From positions 1 through 23,389 of the forward strand of contig DAOVHT010000003.1 of the NCBI GenBank assembly GCA_030671745.1: DNA of 23,389 bases, read 5' to 3'. The notes under the pieces were generated by a model, which made no database searches, was not told the DNA's origin, and saw only the letters and a list, made by a program, of their open reading frames with translations. Of the stretch, positions 6,679 to 15,665 are shown in pieces (within the stretch, counting starts at the first letter, position 1; each line of letters opens with the position of its first letter). Made by a program: the position numbers and the translations under genes. The stretch is from Candidatus Nanohaloarchaea archaeon. Lineage in GTDB: Archaea; EX4484-52; GLR71.

Positions 6679-9600
6679 AACTTATCTTTTCGGTATAATA
6701 TTATTGACCCTAACATCATGATAAAAATGAATCCAATCCATGAAAGTCCTGGGGTTGTTGTTGTTTCTACTTTTCCTGTATTTTCACCATTTAAGCTTTC
6801 AGTGTTTGAAGTTTGTGGTATTATCCTTATATTTGCATCTATTGTTGATGACATTAATGTAAATAATGAGTCACTATCTATGTTTAATGTGTATGCTCCT
6901 GTTTTACTACCAATAATTTCAATAATTACTTTTACATTTGAATTTGCCGGAATAACTATCTGTTTTGTATGTTGATTTAGATTTTTCTGTCCTTTGAACC
7001 ATGCCCAGTTTGATATATCATAATTAGTATCGATATTTAATTCTATATTATCTGTTATGTCCATATCGTTTCTGATATCAAGTATGATTTCTTCTGTATT
7101 TCCCAATAGGATATTTATTGTTGAATATGGTATGAAGTTAAGCATTGGTGTTTTTACTATCATACAGATGTTTTCTAGACAGGATTCACCATTTATTGTA
7201 TTACAATCTGAATTTTGTGTACATCCGCATTGTTCGGGTGCAAGAGTTACCCAGTCAGTGTTGTTCCACCATTTTTTTATGCCATCTATTTCCTGTTCAT
7301 CGCACATGGTTGTGAATATTATTGTTGGGGGCAATGGATTTAATGTTGTGTCGCAGTAGTTTCCAGTATAGTCACCACTTACAATACCGTTTCTGCAGAT
7401 CCATTTTCCGTCAGAACTTGTCCATTCATCGCCTGTGTCACAACATCCTTGTGTTTCGTCCCAGAATCCATTTGAGGTACAACAGCATGAATCTGGTGAT
7501 TCATCTGGACTATCTTGCCATTTGTATATGTTATCTACTGAACCGCACATACCTTGTCTTATTCCTCTGTTAAGGCAGCTCTGGTCTTCATCGTCTGTTC
7601 CATTATAACTCTCTGCGTCACAACCCATTAATCTCCAGTTGCCATTTTCTTGACAGAGATATGCTTTTTCTTGTGATACTTGTACATATCCCGCATTTAC
7701 TTTTGTTACATCAAGTCCTGCGGAGATTACATCGTTTGATAAATCAAAATTACATTTATAAGTATGACCATCAATGCAAGCGTGTGTCTCTTCAGAAGAA
7801 AGCCAGTTGATACCATCTGTGCAAGTTTTGTAGACTGTGATTTCTGTAGTTATTGTTTTTGAACCCTTTGCTGCGTCTTTTAATGTTGTATCCAATAAGT
7901 TTGATGGGGGACCCATACCACAGTCTGCAACTTCATAATATGGCCAACCCCTATCTTCTTCTCCAATTATTTCATTTAGTATGCATGCATCCCAATTATA
8001 AAGACATTTTGCAAAAGCTACTTTATCCAATTCTGCTAAATTTCCCCAACTCCATGAAGATTCACAATCATATTCATTTGTGATATCAACTTCAATGTTT
8101 GTGATTATATCATTAATCCATGTTGAATTTATTTCTGTTATTTGTAATTCTATGAATATATCTTCTTTTATTTCAAGAGTTATGTTTGTAATTATGTCAT
8201 TAATCCATGCTGTATCACTATTTGGCATATTAATATCTATATGATCGTTGTCAATTATATTTACATTGATATTGCCGTTTATTGTGTAACTTCCGTAATT
8301 GTAAGTATAGCTGTTGCAGCCTATTTCGTCTAAATTTATAATCGCTGATATTGAGTCATCTGATTTCTGTTGAAGTTCTATGTCTGTTATGATTTCTTGG
8401 TTTCTTAAATATTGGAAGAGTGCTTCATCAGTTAATGTGTCTGTATAGTCTTTGAATACTGTGCTATTATCATATCCAATCGTAGTTACATCAAAATTAT
8501 TGATGTTATCAAGATTGATTGTGATTTGAGTATTCATTGGCGTGTCTATAGTCATACTTTCTATTATATCCCAATTATCTAAATCATATAATGAATGGAG
8601 TTCATCTGAAAGACTGGTTGTTATTCCCTCATCATCATAATAATTATTTAAATCACTTATTGTGCACATATAATTGTCGTCGTGTTTAGTTAAATTATGT
8701 AATATGTCAAGAGTGTATGTATGACTTATTAAATCTCCATATGTTTTTTGAATATTTATATTATTTATTGATTCATCATCTATATGATCTATGAATTGAT
8801 ATTCATAATCATTACATCCTATTTCCTCTTTATTTACTAAAGTGTTTAGTTGTTCTTCTGATTTTTGCTGAAGGATTTCATCTGTAATTATATTTTCATT
8901 TTTTAAGTATTGGTATAATTCAGCATCATTTGAATATGTATTTATGTGATTTATGAATTCTGTGTTGTCATTGAATTCATAATCTTGTACATTAAATATC
9001 ATTTGGTCTAAAGAGTAAGTTATAAATATATTTTCGGGTTCTTTTAGGATTATATTATTAATGCTTTTGAGTGTTTCTAATGAATATTCTGTTTTAATAT
9101 GATCTGTTAATTCTTGGGTTATACCATATGTATCATCTTCTATATAATTGGTTAAATCTGTAATGTCACACATGACATTACCTGATAATTGTGGGATATT
9201 GTGTAATACATTGATTTCGTATGTGTTTGTTAACATTATTTCTGCATTGCAAGTATCATCAATTTCATTATATCCAGCTTGACCTCCTAAGAAATCTGAT
9301 GAGAAATATAAATCTCCGATTGTTTGGGCCATAGTATCTCCTTCTGCAGGATAGCCAGGTATTTCTAATGTGTTTGCTTCAACCACTTGTGGTATTGCTG
9401 TAATCAAACGTTGTCTCCAAGCCCAAGGTCTATATGCATTTAATTTCGCGTTTAATGTATAATTTTTTCTGAATCTATCTTGTTCTGGGATTATAAATGA
9501 TTCAAGTAATCCTAAATTTTCTGTAGAGTAATTTAATTCGTCATGTTTTGCATATATGCCAGTTATTGATGATTCTGATTCACCTGAATTATTTATTAGT

Positions 9601-10322
9601 TTTATATTTAAGTTTAAGATTGGAACTCGGTTGATACATGCTTCAATATATGCTGTAAATGTGAAATCAGTTGTGGTATTTGATCTGTGAGGACCGTTTA
9701 GCATAGATATACTTTGAAAACTAGAAGCATCACTATCAAAAAGAATTGGTTCTTCTGTTTGTCGTATTGATAATTCTTTACATGATGGGCATTCCCAAGA
9801 GGGTGCAGTCATTGGTTCCCAAGAGTTATTTATATTATTAGTTTCGTTACCACAAACATAGTCTTTTTTAGGTTCTTCGTTACAGTTCTCTGAAGTAGAC
9901 CAACTATTACAATATGGACCACCACCTAGTCCACAAGCAACTGCAAGTTCTCCATTTTCGTAATAATTATATGTATGGTGTGCACCTCCAAAACTTATAC
10001 ATTGTCTTATACAACTAAATGTAGTTCTCATATAATATTCATTTTCAGGACATGATGAAAATGTTGGAGTTTCACAAGGTCTAATAAATGCGGTAGGTGT
10101 GTATGTAGATGTTTGGCTTGATCCCGAACAGATTTTATTAAGTGGTGAATGGGGCTGCCAAGGGAAATTTGCTCGTAGTGTTGCTGCAGTGACATGACAA
10201 TCATAAGTTGAATCATAACAAACCCAATTGTCAGCAAAGACGGGTGTTGTGTTAATTATTAAAAATAAAAGTGCAATAAATATTATTATTTTAATTTTTA
10301 TATTGGGTGTATTGTATTTCAT
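6675..10322 (-). CDS. large Cys-rich membrane-anchored surface protein (1215 aa)
   Basis: An N-terminal signal peptide (hydrophobic 9-28, ending VFA-DN) and a C-terminal span (about 1191-1210, then RKDKF) place nearly the whole protein outside the cell. Cys-rich stretches occur at about 35-185 and 830-1055, including CCC (946-948) and the motif CGCTQNSDC (1032-1040). Residues 367-510 and 535-676 are a tandem duplication, and WINDIITNI occurs twice (706-714, 735-743). Residues about 1060-1168 look like a CARDB/NEW3-type beta-sandwich before the membrane. Enzyme motifs were not seen; an adhesin, S-layer-associated or envelope scaffold role is inference. Its ATG directly abuts the stop of the upstream surface protein, so the two are probably translationally coupled. 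The gene's AT content is high, and its stop overlaps the convergent gene's stop. Confidence 0.8.
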   Translation of the reverse strand: MKYNTPNIKIKIIIFIALLFLIINTTPVFADNWVCYDSTYDCHVTAATLRANFPWQPHSPLNKICSGSSQTSTYTPTAFIRPCETPTFSSCPENEYYMRTTFSCIRQCISFGGAHHTYNYYENGELAVACGLGGGPYCNSWSTSENCNEEPKKDYVCGNETNNINNSWEPMTAPSWECPSCKELSIRQTEEPILFDSDASSFQSISMLNGPHRSNTTTDFTFTAYIEACINRVPILNLNIKLINNSGESESSITGIYAKHDELNYSTENLGLLESFIIPEQDRFRKNYTLNAKLNAYRPWAWRQRLITAIPQVVEANTLEIPGYPAEGDTMAQTIGDLYFSSDFLGGQAGYNEIDDTCNAEIMLTNTYEINVLHNIPQLSGNVMCDITDLTNYIEDDTYGITQELTDHIKTEYSLETLKSINNIILKEPENIFITYSLDQMIFNVQDYEFNDNTEFINHINTYSNDAELYQYLKNENIITDEILQQKSEEQLNTLVNKEEIGCNDYEYQFIDHIDDESINNINIQKTYGDLISHTYTLDILHNLTKHDDNYMCTISDLNNYYDDEGITTSLSDELHSLYDLDNWDIIESMTIDTPMNTQITINLDNINNFDVTTIGYDNSTVFKDYTDTLTDEALFQYLRNQEIITDIELQQKSDDSISAIINLDEIGCNSYTYNYGSYTINGNINVNIIDNDHIDINMPNSDTAWINDIITNITLEIKEDIFIELQITEINSTWINDIITNIEVDITNEYDCESSWSWGNLAELDKVAFAKCLYNWDACILNEIIGEEDRGWPYYEVADCGMGPPSNLLDTTLKDAAKGSKTITTEITVYKTCTDGINWLSSEETHACIDGHTYKCNFDLSNDVISAGLDVTKVNAGYVQVSQEKAYLCQENGNWRLMGCDAESYNGTDDEDQSCLNRGIRQGMCGSVDNIYKWQDSPDESPDSCCCTSNGFWDETQGCCDTGDEWTSSDGKWICRNGIVSGDYTGNYCDTTLNPLPPTIIFTTMCDEQEIDGIKKWWNNTDWVTLAPEQCGCTQNSDCNTINGESCLENICMIVKTPMLNFIPYSTINILLGNTEEIILDIRNDMDITDNIELNIDTNYDISNWAWFKGQKNLNQHTKQIVIPANSNVKVIIEIIGSKTGAYTLNIDSDSLFTLMSSTIDANIRIIPQTSNTESLNGENTGKVETTTTPGLSWIGFIFIMMLGSIILYRKDKF
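8082..8210 (-). repeat. short repeated motif WINDIITNI in the 1215-aa protein
   Basis: Codons 705-718 and 734-747 encode two near-identical blocks, A/T-WINDIITNI followed by four mostly acidic or aliphatic residues. They are 29 residues apart and lie just after the large tandem duplication, consistent with a beta-strand repeat. Confidence 0.7.
8295..8720 (-). repeat. second copy of internal protein duplication
   Basis: Residues about 535-676 match residues 367-510 in order: TYTLDILHN against TYEINVLHN, MCTISDLNNY against MCDITDLTNY, YQYLKNENIITD against FQYLRNQEIITD, LQQKS in both, and EIGCN in both. The offset is about 168 residues. Identity is moderate, so the duplication is old rather than recent. 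Confidence 0.85.
8793..9224 (-). repeat. first copy of internal protein duplication
   Basis: Residues about 367-510 form the first of two tandem modules. Each module contains two conserved Cys (one near the start in the MC-D/T-I pair, one at the end in EIGCN), suggesting a disulfide within each module. Confidence 0.85.
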
Positions 10323-11744
10323 TTATTTTCTTCTCCTGAGTATAATATATACAATAAGTGGTATTGCAACCAATGTTATCAAGATAAGAATTGTTCCTAA
10401 AATGTTATTATTTGTTTCATCAGTATTTTTGTTATCTTCTGTTTGTGGTGTGTTTTGATTAATGTCTTCTGTTTGTTTTGGATGATCTTCAAGATAGCAG
10501 TCATAACAATTATTTATTGTTCTTTCTTCAGTAGTGCATATATTGTCATCAAAGCATCCACCTAATCCTGGTGAGTAAATCCTACCATCTGGAGTAATCA
10601 TTTTCTCTACAATTATGGGTTCATAATTGATTGTAATCTCGTCATATATTGTATCATCTTTACCTAATATTATTTGTATCTTGTATTCTTCTAGGTTCCA
10701 TTCAGAAGTAAAATCTATAGTTTCAGTCATGGTTTTGAATTCTAAGTTGGGTATGTCCTTAATAATTTCTTTTTGGATGTTATTATTCTCACTTAAAATC
10801 AGTTTAAGATAGATATCTTTTAGTTTTGTAGCTCCATCTGCAGGACCGACTAAATCTGCAGAAATTGAAATCGTGTCGCCTATATTATATGTGTCTTGTT
10901 TATTTTTTACGCGGAGTATGCTTCCACCTTCACCGGTGATTACGAGACGAACTTCTTTTTGAAACAAGAATGAATCTTCATTGTAAAATGATAGTGTTGT
11001 TCTGTAAGTGCCAGGTGTATCAAAATCCATTTCAATTTCATAATTGTCTATTTGTGTTGAGGAGCTATATGGATTTAATTCATATTCAATCGTTTTTAGT
11101 GATTTGTCTCCTAATGTGGGTATTATGTTAATGATGGCTTTTAAATCATTATAAGTGGGATTTTCATTTTTTAAATTAAATTTAAGGTGATATGTAGATC
11201 CTTGGATAACATTGGACCCTGTTGTTCCATAACTTTCAATATATGTGATTGTACCTGAATCTGAAACTAATGGTATTTTTAAATAAGGGCCTTTTATCAC
11301 AGATAATGGTTTTATCATTTCGTTGTTAATTATCTGTAGGTTATGGTTAAATCCTGCAAGGGGTATATTGTTTGGACCGTTTACAAAAATGTTGATTATA
11401 TAGTGTCCAGAGGGAATTGTCTTTGATATCTTTAATTTTTTGGATATATCTTGTACTTCATAAGCACCAAAAGATATAATTGTGTTTTCGTTTATAATTT
11501 CGGAACCATCTTTTTGGTTTATTAATTTGTAATTAATTATTAATTCTGCATGGATTGAATTGTCATAATTAACAATTGAATTATTAATTTGGACTGTATC
11601 TATATCTTCAAGATTTATTGTGTCTGAGCTTATTTCTGAACTTAATATTCCTATTCCAGTAAATGTGGCAGATATAGAATGTGTGAAGATTATTGATGAA
11701 AATATGAATATGATTAATATTGATTTTAAGTATTGTGTTTTCAT
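10323..11744 (-). CDS. membrane-anchored extracellular protein with Ig-like domains (473 aa)
   Basis: A signal peptide (about 8-26, Ser/Ala-rich cleavage zone) and a C-terminal span (about 449-468, then RRRK) flank an extracellular region predicted to be nearly all beta strand, probably three Ig-like or transglutaminase-linked beta-sandwich domains. A Cys-containing Ca-loop-like element (GGCFDDNICTTEE, then NCYDCYLED) precedes an Asn/Thr/Gln/Glu-rich linker before the membrane. No catalytic motif is visible. The stop (TAA, 10323-10325) directly abuts the ATG of the 1215-residue protein, so the two probably act together at the cell surface. A ribosome site AAAGGT (11753-11758) lies about 8 bases before the ATG. 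Confidence 0.75.
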   Translation of the reverse strand: MKTQYLKSILIIFIFSSIIFTHSISATFTGIGILSSEISSDTINLEDIDTVQINNSIVNYDNSIHAELIINYKLINQKDGSEIINENTIISFGAYEVQDISKKLKISKTIPSGHYIINIFVNGPNNIPLAGFNHNLQIINNEMIKPLSVIKGPYLKIPLVSDSGTITYIESYGTTGSNVIQGSTYHLKFNLKNENPTYNDLKAIINIIPTLGDKSLKTIEYELNPYSSSTQIDNYEIEMDFDTPGTYRTTLSFYNEDSFLFQKEVRLVITGEGGSILRVKNKQDTYNIGDTISISADLVGPADGATKLKDIYLKLILSENNNIQKEIIKDIPNLEFKTMTETIDFTSEWNLEEYKIQIILGKDDTIYDEITINYEPIIVEKMITPDGRIYSPGLGGCFDDNICTTEERTINNCYDCYLEDHPKQTEDINQNTPQTEDNKNTDETNNNILGTILILITLVAIPLIVYIILRRRK

Positions 11745-11776
11745 AAATAAATACCTTTCTTTGAGTTTATTGTATG

Positions 11777-11786
11777 TTATATATTT
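11777..11786 (-). promoter_or_regulatory. TATA box of the surface-protein operon
   Basis: The minus strand reads AAATATATAA, centred about 37 bases before the ATG at 11744. This predicts a short leader that just includes the AAAGGT ribosome site. Confidence 0.45.
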
Positions 11787-11858
11787 AATTTAATAGTATA
11801 TATGTCTTGTTTATATTTTGATTGTCAAATATAATGTCTATTTTTTGTGTTTAATCTC

Positions 11859-12497
11859 TCAAAACATTCCCATCATAACATAACTGATTACGATAAGTCC
11901 GAACCATACGCCTTTGTTCCATGTGATAATTTTTGAACCGTCAAGAGGTGGTATGGGTATCAGGTTGAACATTGCAAGGAAACAGCTGACATAACCTATG
12001 CTTGATGCAAGGTCAAAGCCACCGATTGTCAATATTCCTGATAATGATAGCATGATTGCCGCAATGACAAGGTTTGCTGCAGGTCCTGCCATCGATATGT
12101 ATGCGTTCTCTTTGGGCGTGATTGTTGAGTGTATCTGTCCGAACATGTCTTTTCGCATGCTGTATATCATGACTGCGCCGGGGGCTGCTATGACAAAGTT
12201 TCCATTTGTTATTATCGCAAGCAGGAGTGCGAATTTAAGGCCTTTCCACCAGATCTGGTATCTCGCTTTACAACCGTATCTGATTGCTGTGAATTTGTGG
12301 GCAAGCTCATGGGGTATGAATGCGAAGAATATTATCGCAAGATAAAGCAGGTATGCATATAATGCGCCTGAATTTATATTCGATATCAGTTGGTATCCGT
12401 ATAACCCGTAGAAGAATATGAACGCTAAAGCTAAAGTTGAGATGATTATGTCTTTTATCTCTTTCTTATCAAAACCTAATTGTTCGATGGTCGTCAT
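11859..12497 (-). CDS. M50-family intramembrane zinc protease (site-2-protease-like)
   Basis: A polytopic membrane protein of about 212 residues carries the M50 zinc motif HELAH at 65-69 (numbering from the upstream ATG) inside a hydrophobic segment, and the third zinc ligand motif NLIPIPPLDG at 180-189. Around six spans are visible. Such proteases cut substrates within the membrane, typically in signalling or quality control. GAGGA at 12504-12508 is 6 bases before the ATG at 12497 but touches the alternative ATG at 12503, so the downstream start is chosen. It is the last gene of a three-gene operon, 17 bases after the CBS gene's stop. In some archaeal site-2 proteases CBS domains are fused to the C terminus; here they are a separate neighbouring protein. 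The substrate is unknown. Confidence 0.88.
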   Translation of the reverse strand: MTTIEQLGFDKKEIKDIIISTLALAFIFFYGLYGYQLISNINSGALYAYLLYLAIIFFAFIPHELAHKFTAIRYGCKARYQIWWKGLKFALLLAIITNGNFVIAAPGAVMIYSMRKDMFGQIHSTITPKENAYISMAGPAANLVIAAIMLSLSGILTIGGFDLASSIGYVSCFLAMFNLIPIPPLDGSKIITWNKGVWFGLIVISYVMMGMF

Positions 12498-12514
12498 AGT
12501 CATTCCTCATATTT

Positions 12515-12934
12515 TTATTTGCTTATGTCATCTATGAATTTCTGAAGACTGTCTTTCAGAAGAGATCTTAAAGCTCTTGTTAGGTCTGTTTCAGTTACTA
12601 TGCCTACAAGTTTTCCATCTTTTGAGATTGGCAGTCTGCGGAAACCTTTATTGTGTATCAATTCTGTTGCTTTTATTATTGATATGTCTTGTGTTATCAT
12701 TGTAAGTGGTACATGCATGATGTCTTCAACTTTTAAATTCTCATAATTTTTATTAACTGCAATTACTTTTTTCATGAGATCACGTTCTGTAATCATACCG
12801 TATGGTTTCCCCCCTTTTGTTACAACAAGACAGCCTATATTGTGTTTCGCCATTTTTTCTGCTGCTGTTTTTATTGATTTATCTATATCTATTGTTATAA
12901 CTTCTTTACTCATTACATCTTTTACTGAAATCAT
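12515..12934 (-). CDS. CBS-domain pair protein
   Basis: This 139-residue protein is almost entirely two CBS domains (about 1-62 and 68-135). The typical strings are VKDVMSKEVITID, GCLVVTKGGKPYGMITERDL, VEDIMHVPL and RRLPISKDGKLVGIVTETDL. CBS pairs bind adenine nucleotides or related ligands and usually regulate a partner. The ATG overlaps the stop of the KaiC-like gene (ATGA, 12931-12934) and GGTGA lies about 7 bases upstream, so translation is coupled. Its position between an ATPase and an M50 protease suggests it regulates one of them; this is inference. Confidence 0.9.
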   Translation of the reverse strand: MISVKDVMSKEVITIDIDKSIKTAAEKMAKHNIGCLVVTKGGKPYGMITERDLMKKVIAVNKNYENLKVEDIMHVPLTMITQDISIIKATELIHNKGFRRLPISKDGKLVGIVTETDLTRALRSLLKDSLQKFIDDISK

Positions 12935-13629
12935 CTATATTTCACCATCTTATTTTTTTTAATGCTTGTGTGATGTATGTGTATACCCTCTGTATCAATC
13001 TTATAGGGGTAAATCTCGCAGTCATGTTCAACATTGCGCATTTTCCATATGCTTATACCTCGTGTAAGATTTATATTTAGATTCTTGTAATACATCATAA
13101 TTACTCCATCGGATAATGCTTCTTCAAAGCTTATCCTATTCATGGAATTGATATCTGGATTTATTTGGCTAGTTAGTATTGCTGTGCAATTGTTTTCTTT
13201 TAATATGTGCTGTAGATCAATTAATGTATTTTTTAAATCTTTCTGTTCGGTGGTATAGAGATTAAGACCTGTAAGTGAATCAATTATAACTATGTCTGTG
13301 TTTTGTTTTTTTATTTCTCTGGACAATGTATCTGTTACTGCTGTGAATTCATAAGGGTTGTATTTTATTATCTTTAATTTCTGTTTCTGTGAATCGTTAA
13401 GTTTCCAGGTAAAATTATTAAAATTATTTTCAAGAGTGTTTTTATGTTCTTCAAATGTGATATATATGCAGTTGAGATTGTGTCTTGAGATGCAATTTGA
13501 TGCAAATTGGCTTGCAAGTATGGTTTTTCCAGAGCCTGTAGGACCTGCAAGGAGTATAATGCTCCCTTTGGGTATGCCTGTCTTGAGAAGCTTGTCAAAG
13601 TTTGCTATGCCTGTGTCAAGAAATTCCAT
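12931..13629 (-). CDS. KaiC-like RecA-superfamily ATPase
   Basis: This 232-residue single-domain KaiC/RadA-type ATPase has Walker A GPTGSGKT (29-36), the paired catalytic glutamates of KaiC in ITFEEH (E60, E61), Walker B DIVIIDSLTGL (112-122), LTSQ (152-155) and the KaiC-like C-terminal strand pattern ending EGIHIHH. Archaeal proteins of this type act in signal transduction and bind or hydrolyse ATP as hexamers; ArlH of the archaellum is a relative, but no archaellum genes are here. GAGGT at 13636-13640 lies 6 bases before the ATG. It heads the operon with the CBS and M50 genes. Confidence 0.85.
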   Translation of the reverse strand: MEFLDTGIANFDKLLKTGIPKGSIILLAGPTGSGKTILASQFASNCISRHNLNCIYITFEEHKNTLENNFNNFTWKLNDSQKQKLKIIKYNPYEFTAVTDTLSREIKKQNTDIVIIDSLTGLNLYTTEQKDLKNTLIDLQHILKENNCTAILTSQINPDINSMNRISFEEALSDGVIMMYYKNLNINLTRGISIWKMRNVEHDCEIYPYKIDTEGIHIHHTSIKKNKMVKYR

Positions 13630-13658
13630 AATCTTACCTCTATTATTGTTTGGTATGT

Positions 13659-13670
13659 TGTATATTAAGG
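13659..13670 (-). promoter_or_regulatory. candidate TATA box of the KaiC/CBS/M50 operon
   Basis: The minus strand reads CCTTAATATACA about 35 bases before the ATG at 13629. This leaves a leader of roughly 9-12 bases that contains the GAGGT ribosome site. Confidence 0.35.
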
Positions 13671-13734
13671 TTTGGACTCGTCAGTTGTTGGTAGGATTGG
13701 ATATTGTTTAAATTGTTGATGTATATAGAAATAG

Positions 13735-13774
13735 AAAAAAAGAAAGAAAAAAGAATAGATGTTCTAATCTATTC
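13735..13774 (-). terminator. hairpin and T-tract terminator of the pilin gene
   Basis: A perfect 8-bp stem (13753-13760 with 13767-13774, GAATAGAT/ATCTATTC) closes a 6-base loop. On the minus strand it is followed by an 18-base tract of T with two C interruptions. The pilin stop codon (13769-13771) lies inside the stem. The structure resembles a bacterial intrinsic terminator; in archaea the T tract alone can suffice. Confidence 0.7.
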
Positions 13775-14218
13775 GAATGCGCCGTTTATTATTCCACGAG
13801 CTGTGTGTGATATGCCATCTAGCGTATAACCGATTGCAAGATCATATGAATAACATGCACCTGCTGTTCCAACTGGACCTGCTGTTCCTGTTACGACTGC
13901 ACCTGCTGTGCTTACGTTCCAGTCACTTGCACCTTGAGTTATTGCTCCAGCATCTACAGTAAGACTTGTCAATTCTATATTTTCACCAGCTGCATTTCGT
14001 AGGTTAAGTGATAAAGCACCAGCATCAGTCAGTGCATAATCTTTTACACTTACTTGTGTTCCTGCAAAACCCGTTACTGAGTTACCACAGCTACCGCCTC
14101 CGAAAAGACCCATGTTCCAAAGGACTCCAGCAACAACGACTATAGCTAAAATAGCCCAACCATATGTCATCAGGTATTCTGTTGCGGATTGTCCCATTCT
14201 TCTTTTAAATATTTTCAT
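13769..14218 (-). CDS. class III signal-peptide pilin
   Basis: The 149-residue protein starts MKIFKRRMG and continues QSATEYLMTYGWAILAIVVV, the class III (DUF361) prepilin signature. A basic leader ends in Gly, then Gln-Ser with Glu at position +5 of the mature protein, then a hydrophobic helix. Cleavage by an EppA-type prepilin peptidase after Gly is expected. The mature C-terminal part is a Gly/Ala/Thr-rich beta domain with two Cys that could pair (GGSCGNS and GACYSYD). The start at 14218 is chosen because GGAGGT (14226-14231) is 7 bases upstream; an in-frame ATG at 14233 would include that site. It is a separate transcript from the ATPase/GspF genes, with its own promoter and terminator, as fits a major subunit. 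Confidence 0.9.
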   Translation of the reverse strand: MKIFKRRMGQSATEYLMTYGWAILAIVVVAGVLWNMGLFGGGSCGNSVTGFAGTQVSVKDYALTDAGALSLNLRNAAGENIELTSLTVDAGAITQGASDWNVSTAGAVVTGTAGPVGTAGACYSYDLAIGYTLDGISHTARGIINGAFE

Positions 14219-14266
14219 TTGTACAACCTCCATAAATTTAATGGTAATATGAATTGCGTTAGGGGG

Positions 14267-14274
14267 TTTATATG
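14267..14274 (-). promoter_or_regulatory. TATA box of the pilin gene
   Basis: The minus strand reads GAAAGACATATAAACC around this box. Initiation about 25 bases downstream (near 14245) would give a leader of about 27 bases carrying the GGAGGT ribosome site. Confidence 0.5.
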
Positions 14275-14318
14275 TCTTTCGGTTTTAGTATTGTGTGTGT
14301 GGGTGTATGAATTTGAGT

Positions 14319-15038
14319 TTATAATAGTACATATATCAGGAAAATCAATAGTGGTTGATGTATAAGGTATATAATAAGTGATTTTTTTCCGAGATTTGTC
14401 AATGGTCTAATGTATTTTTGTATGTCTGGGATTTTTATCTTTCTTTTTCCGTTCGGATAAAATGTGTTCCCAAAATAGATTCCTATGAGGACTGTTCCTA
14501 ACCATGGAAAAAGTGGGAAGTAATCAAGAGTATAGAATGATTCTGGTCTCAGTCCTAAAAATATGAGGTATGGTGTATTCATTGTGAGTGTTTTGAGATA
14601 GAATCCTGTCACTATTATTGCGGAACCAAGCAGGAGGTTTATGTTTTTCAGTCTTAAGAATGGATATGCAATAATTATTGAGAGTCCTATGAAGTGAAGT
14701 ATGCCGAAATAGATTGTGCCTCTGTCAAGAAAAAGGTATGTCATTGCTGTGATCAGAAGACCTAATGAAAATATGTTTGCGCCCCTTATGAAGTATTTGT
14801 TTATAATCTCTGTTTTCTTGTATCTATCTTTGATCCGTGAAAAGCTAATCGTCAATGAAACACCTACAAGGAATATGAATATTGATGCTGACGCGCGTCC
14901 TATGAACCAGAACGTTCCGGACCATAGATTAACATTTATGCTTGTGAAATAATAGAGATCATAAAGTGTGTGGTAAGATATCATCAAGATTATGGCGATA
15001 CCTCTCAGTGCGTCAATCTCATAGAAACGTTCTTTCAT
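14319..15038 (-). CDS. HGSNAT/DUF1624-like membrane acyltransferase
   Basis: This 239-residue multi-span protein opens with RFYEIDALRGIAIILMISYH, the signature of the HGSNAT catalytic/DUF1624 family (heparan-alpha-glucosaminide N-acetyltransferase-like), with the expected Asp, Arg and His. About seven hydrophobic spans follow, and the end (SLIIYLIHQPLLIFLIYVLL) matches the family's C-terminal YLIHQP pattern. Members move acyl groups across the membrane onto sugars, so modification of surface glycans is a reasonable but unproven role. A TATA-like CTATTAAAC at 15062-15070 lies about 28 bases before the ATG, suggesting a leaderless transcript. Confidence 0.8.
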   Translation of the reverse strand: MKERFYEIDALRGIAIILMISYHTLYDLYYFTSINVNLWSGTFWFIGRASASIFIFLVGVSLTISFSRIKDRYKKTEIINKYFIRGANIFSLGLLITAMTYLFLDRGTIYFGILHFIGLSIIIAYPFLRLKNINLLLGSAIIVTGFYLKTLTMNTPYLIFLGLRPESFYTLDYFPLFPWLGTVLIGIYFGNTFYPNGKRKIKIPDIQKYIRPLTNLGKKSLIIYLIHQPLLIFLIYVLL

Positions 15039-15061
15039 GGAATTATATTGTGTGTCTATTA

Positions 15062-15070
15062 GTTTAATAG
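15062..15070 (-). promoter_or_regulatory. candidate TATA box of the acyltransferase gene
   Basis: The minus strand reads TATTAAACT, centred about 28 bases before the ATG at 15038, with no Shine-Dalgarno sequence in between. This is consistent with a leaderless start. Confidence 0.35.
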
Positions 15071-15113
15071 TTTTTTAGAATGAAAATTGAATTATTTTAA
15101 ATTAATATTGTGA

Positions 15114-15614
<501 letters not shown>

Positions 15615-15637
15615 ATTTACTTGATATGAAGTAAAAA

Positions 15638-15649
15638 GTATATATATCT
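15638..15649 (-). promoter_or_regulatory. TATA box of the polyasparagine gene
   Basis: The minus strand reads GATATATATAC here, about 30 bases before the ATG at 15614, leaving a leader of only a few bases. Confidence 0.45.
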
Positions 15650-15665
15650 ATCGAATATGTACTTG

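Noticed and set aside
8295..9224. Possible CRISPR-like or DNA-level repeat
   Set aside because: The similarity is at the protein level only, with diverged codons and no regular spacers.
11811..11834. AT-only hairpin between the M50 gene and the surface-protein promoter
   Set aside because: The stem is almost all A/T and no T tract follows on the minus strand, so it is not a convincing terminator; chance is likely at this composition.
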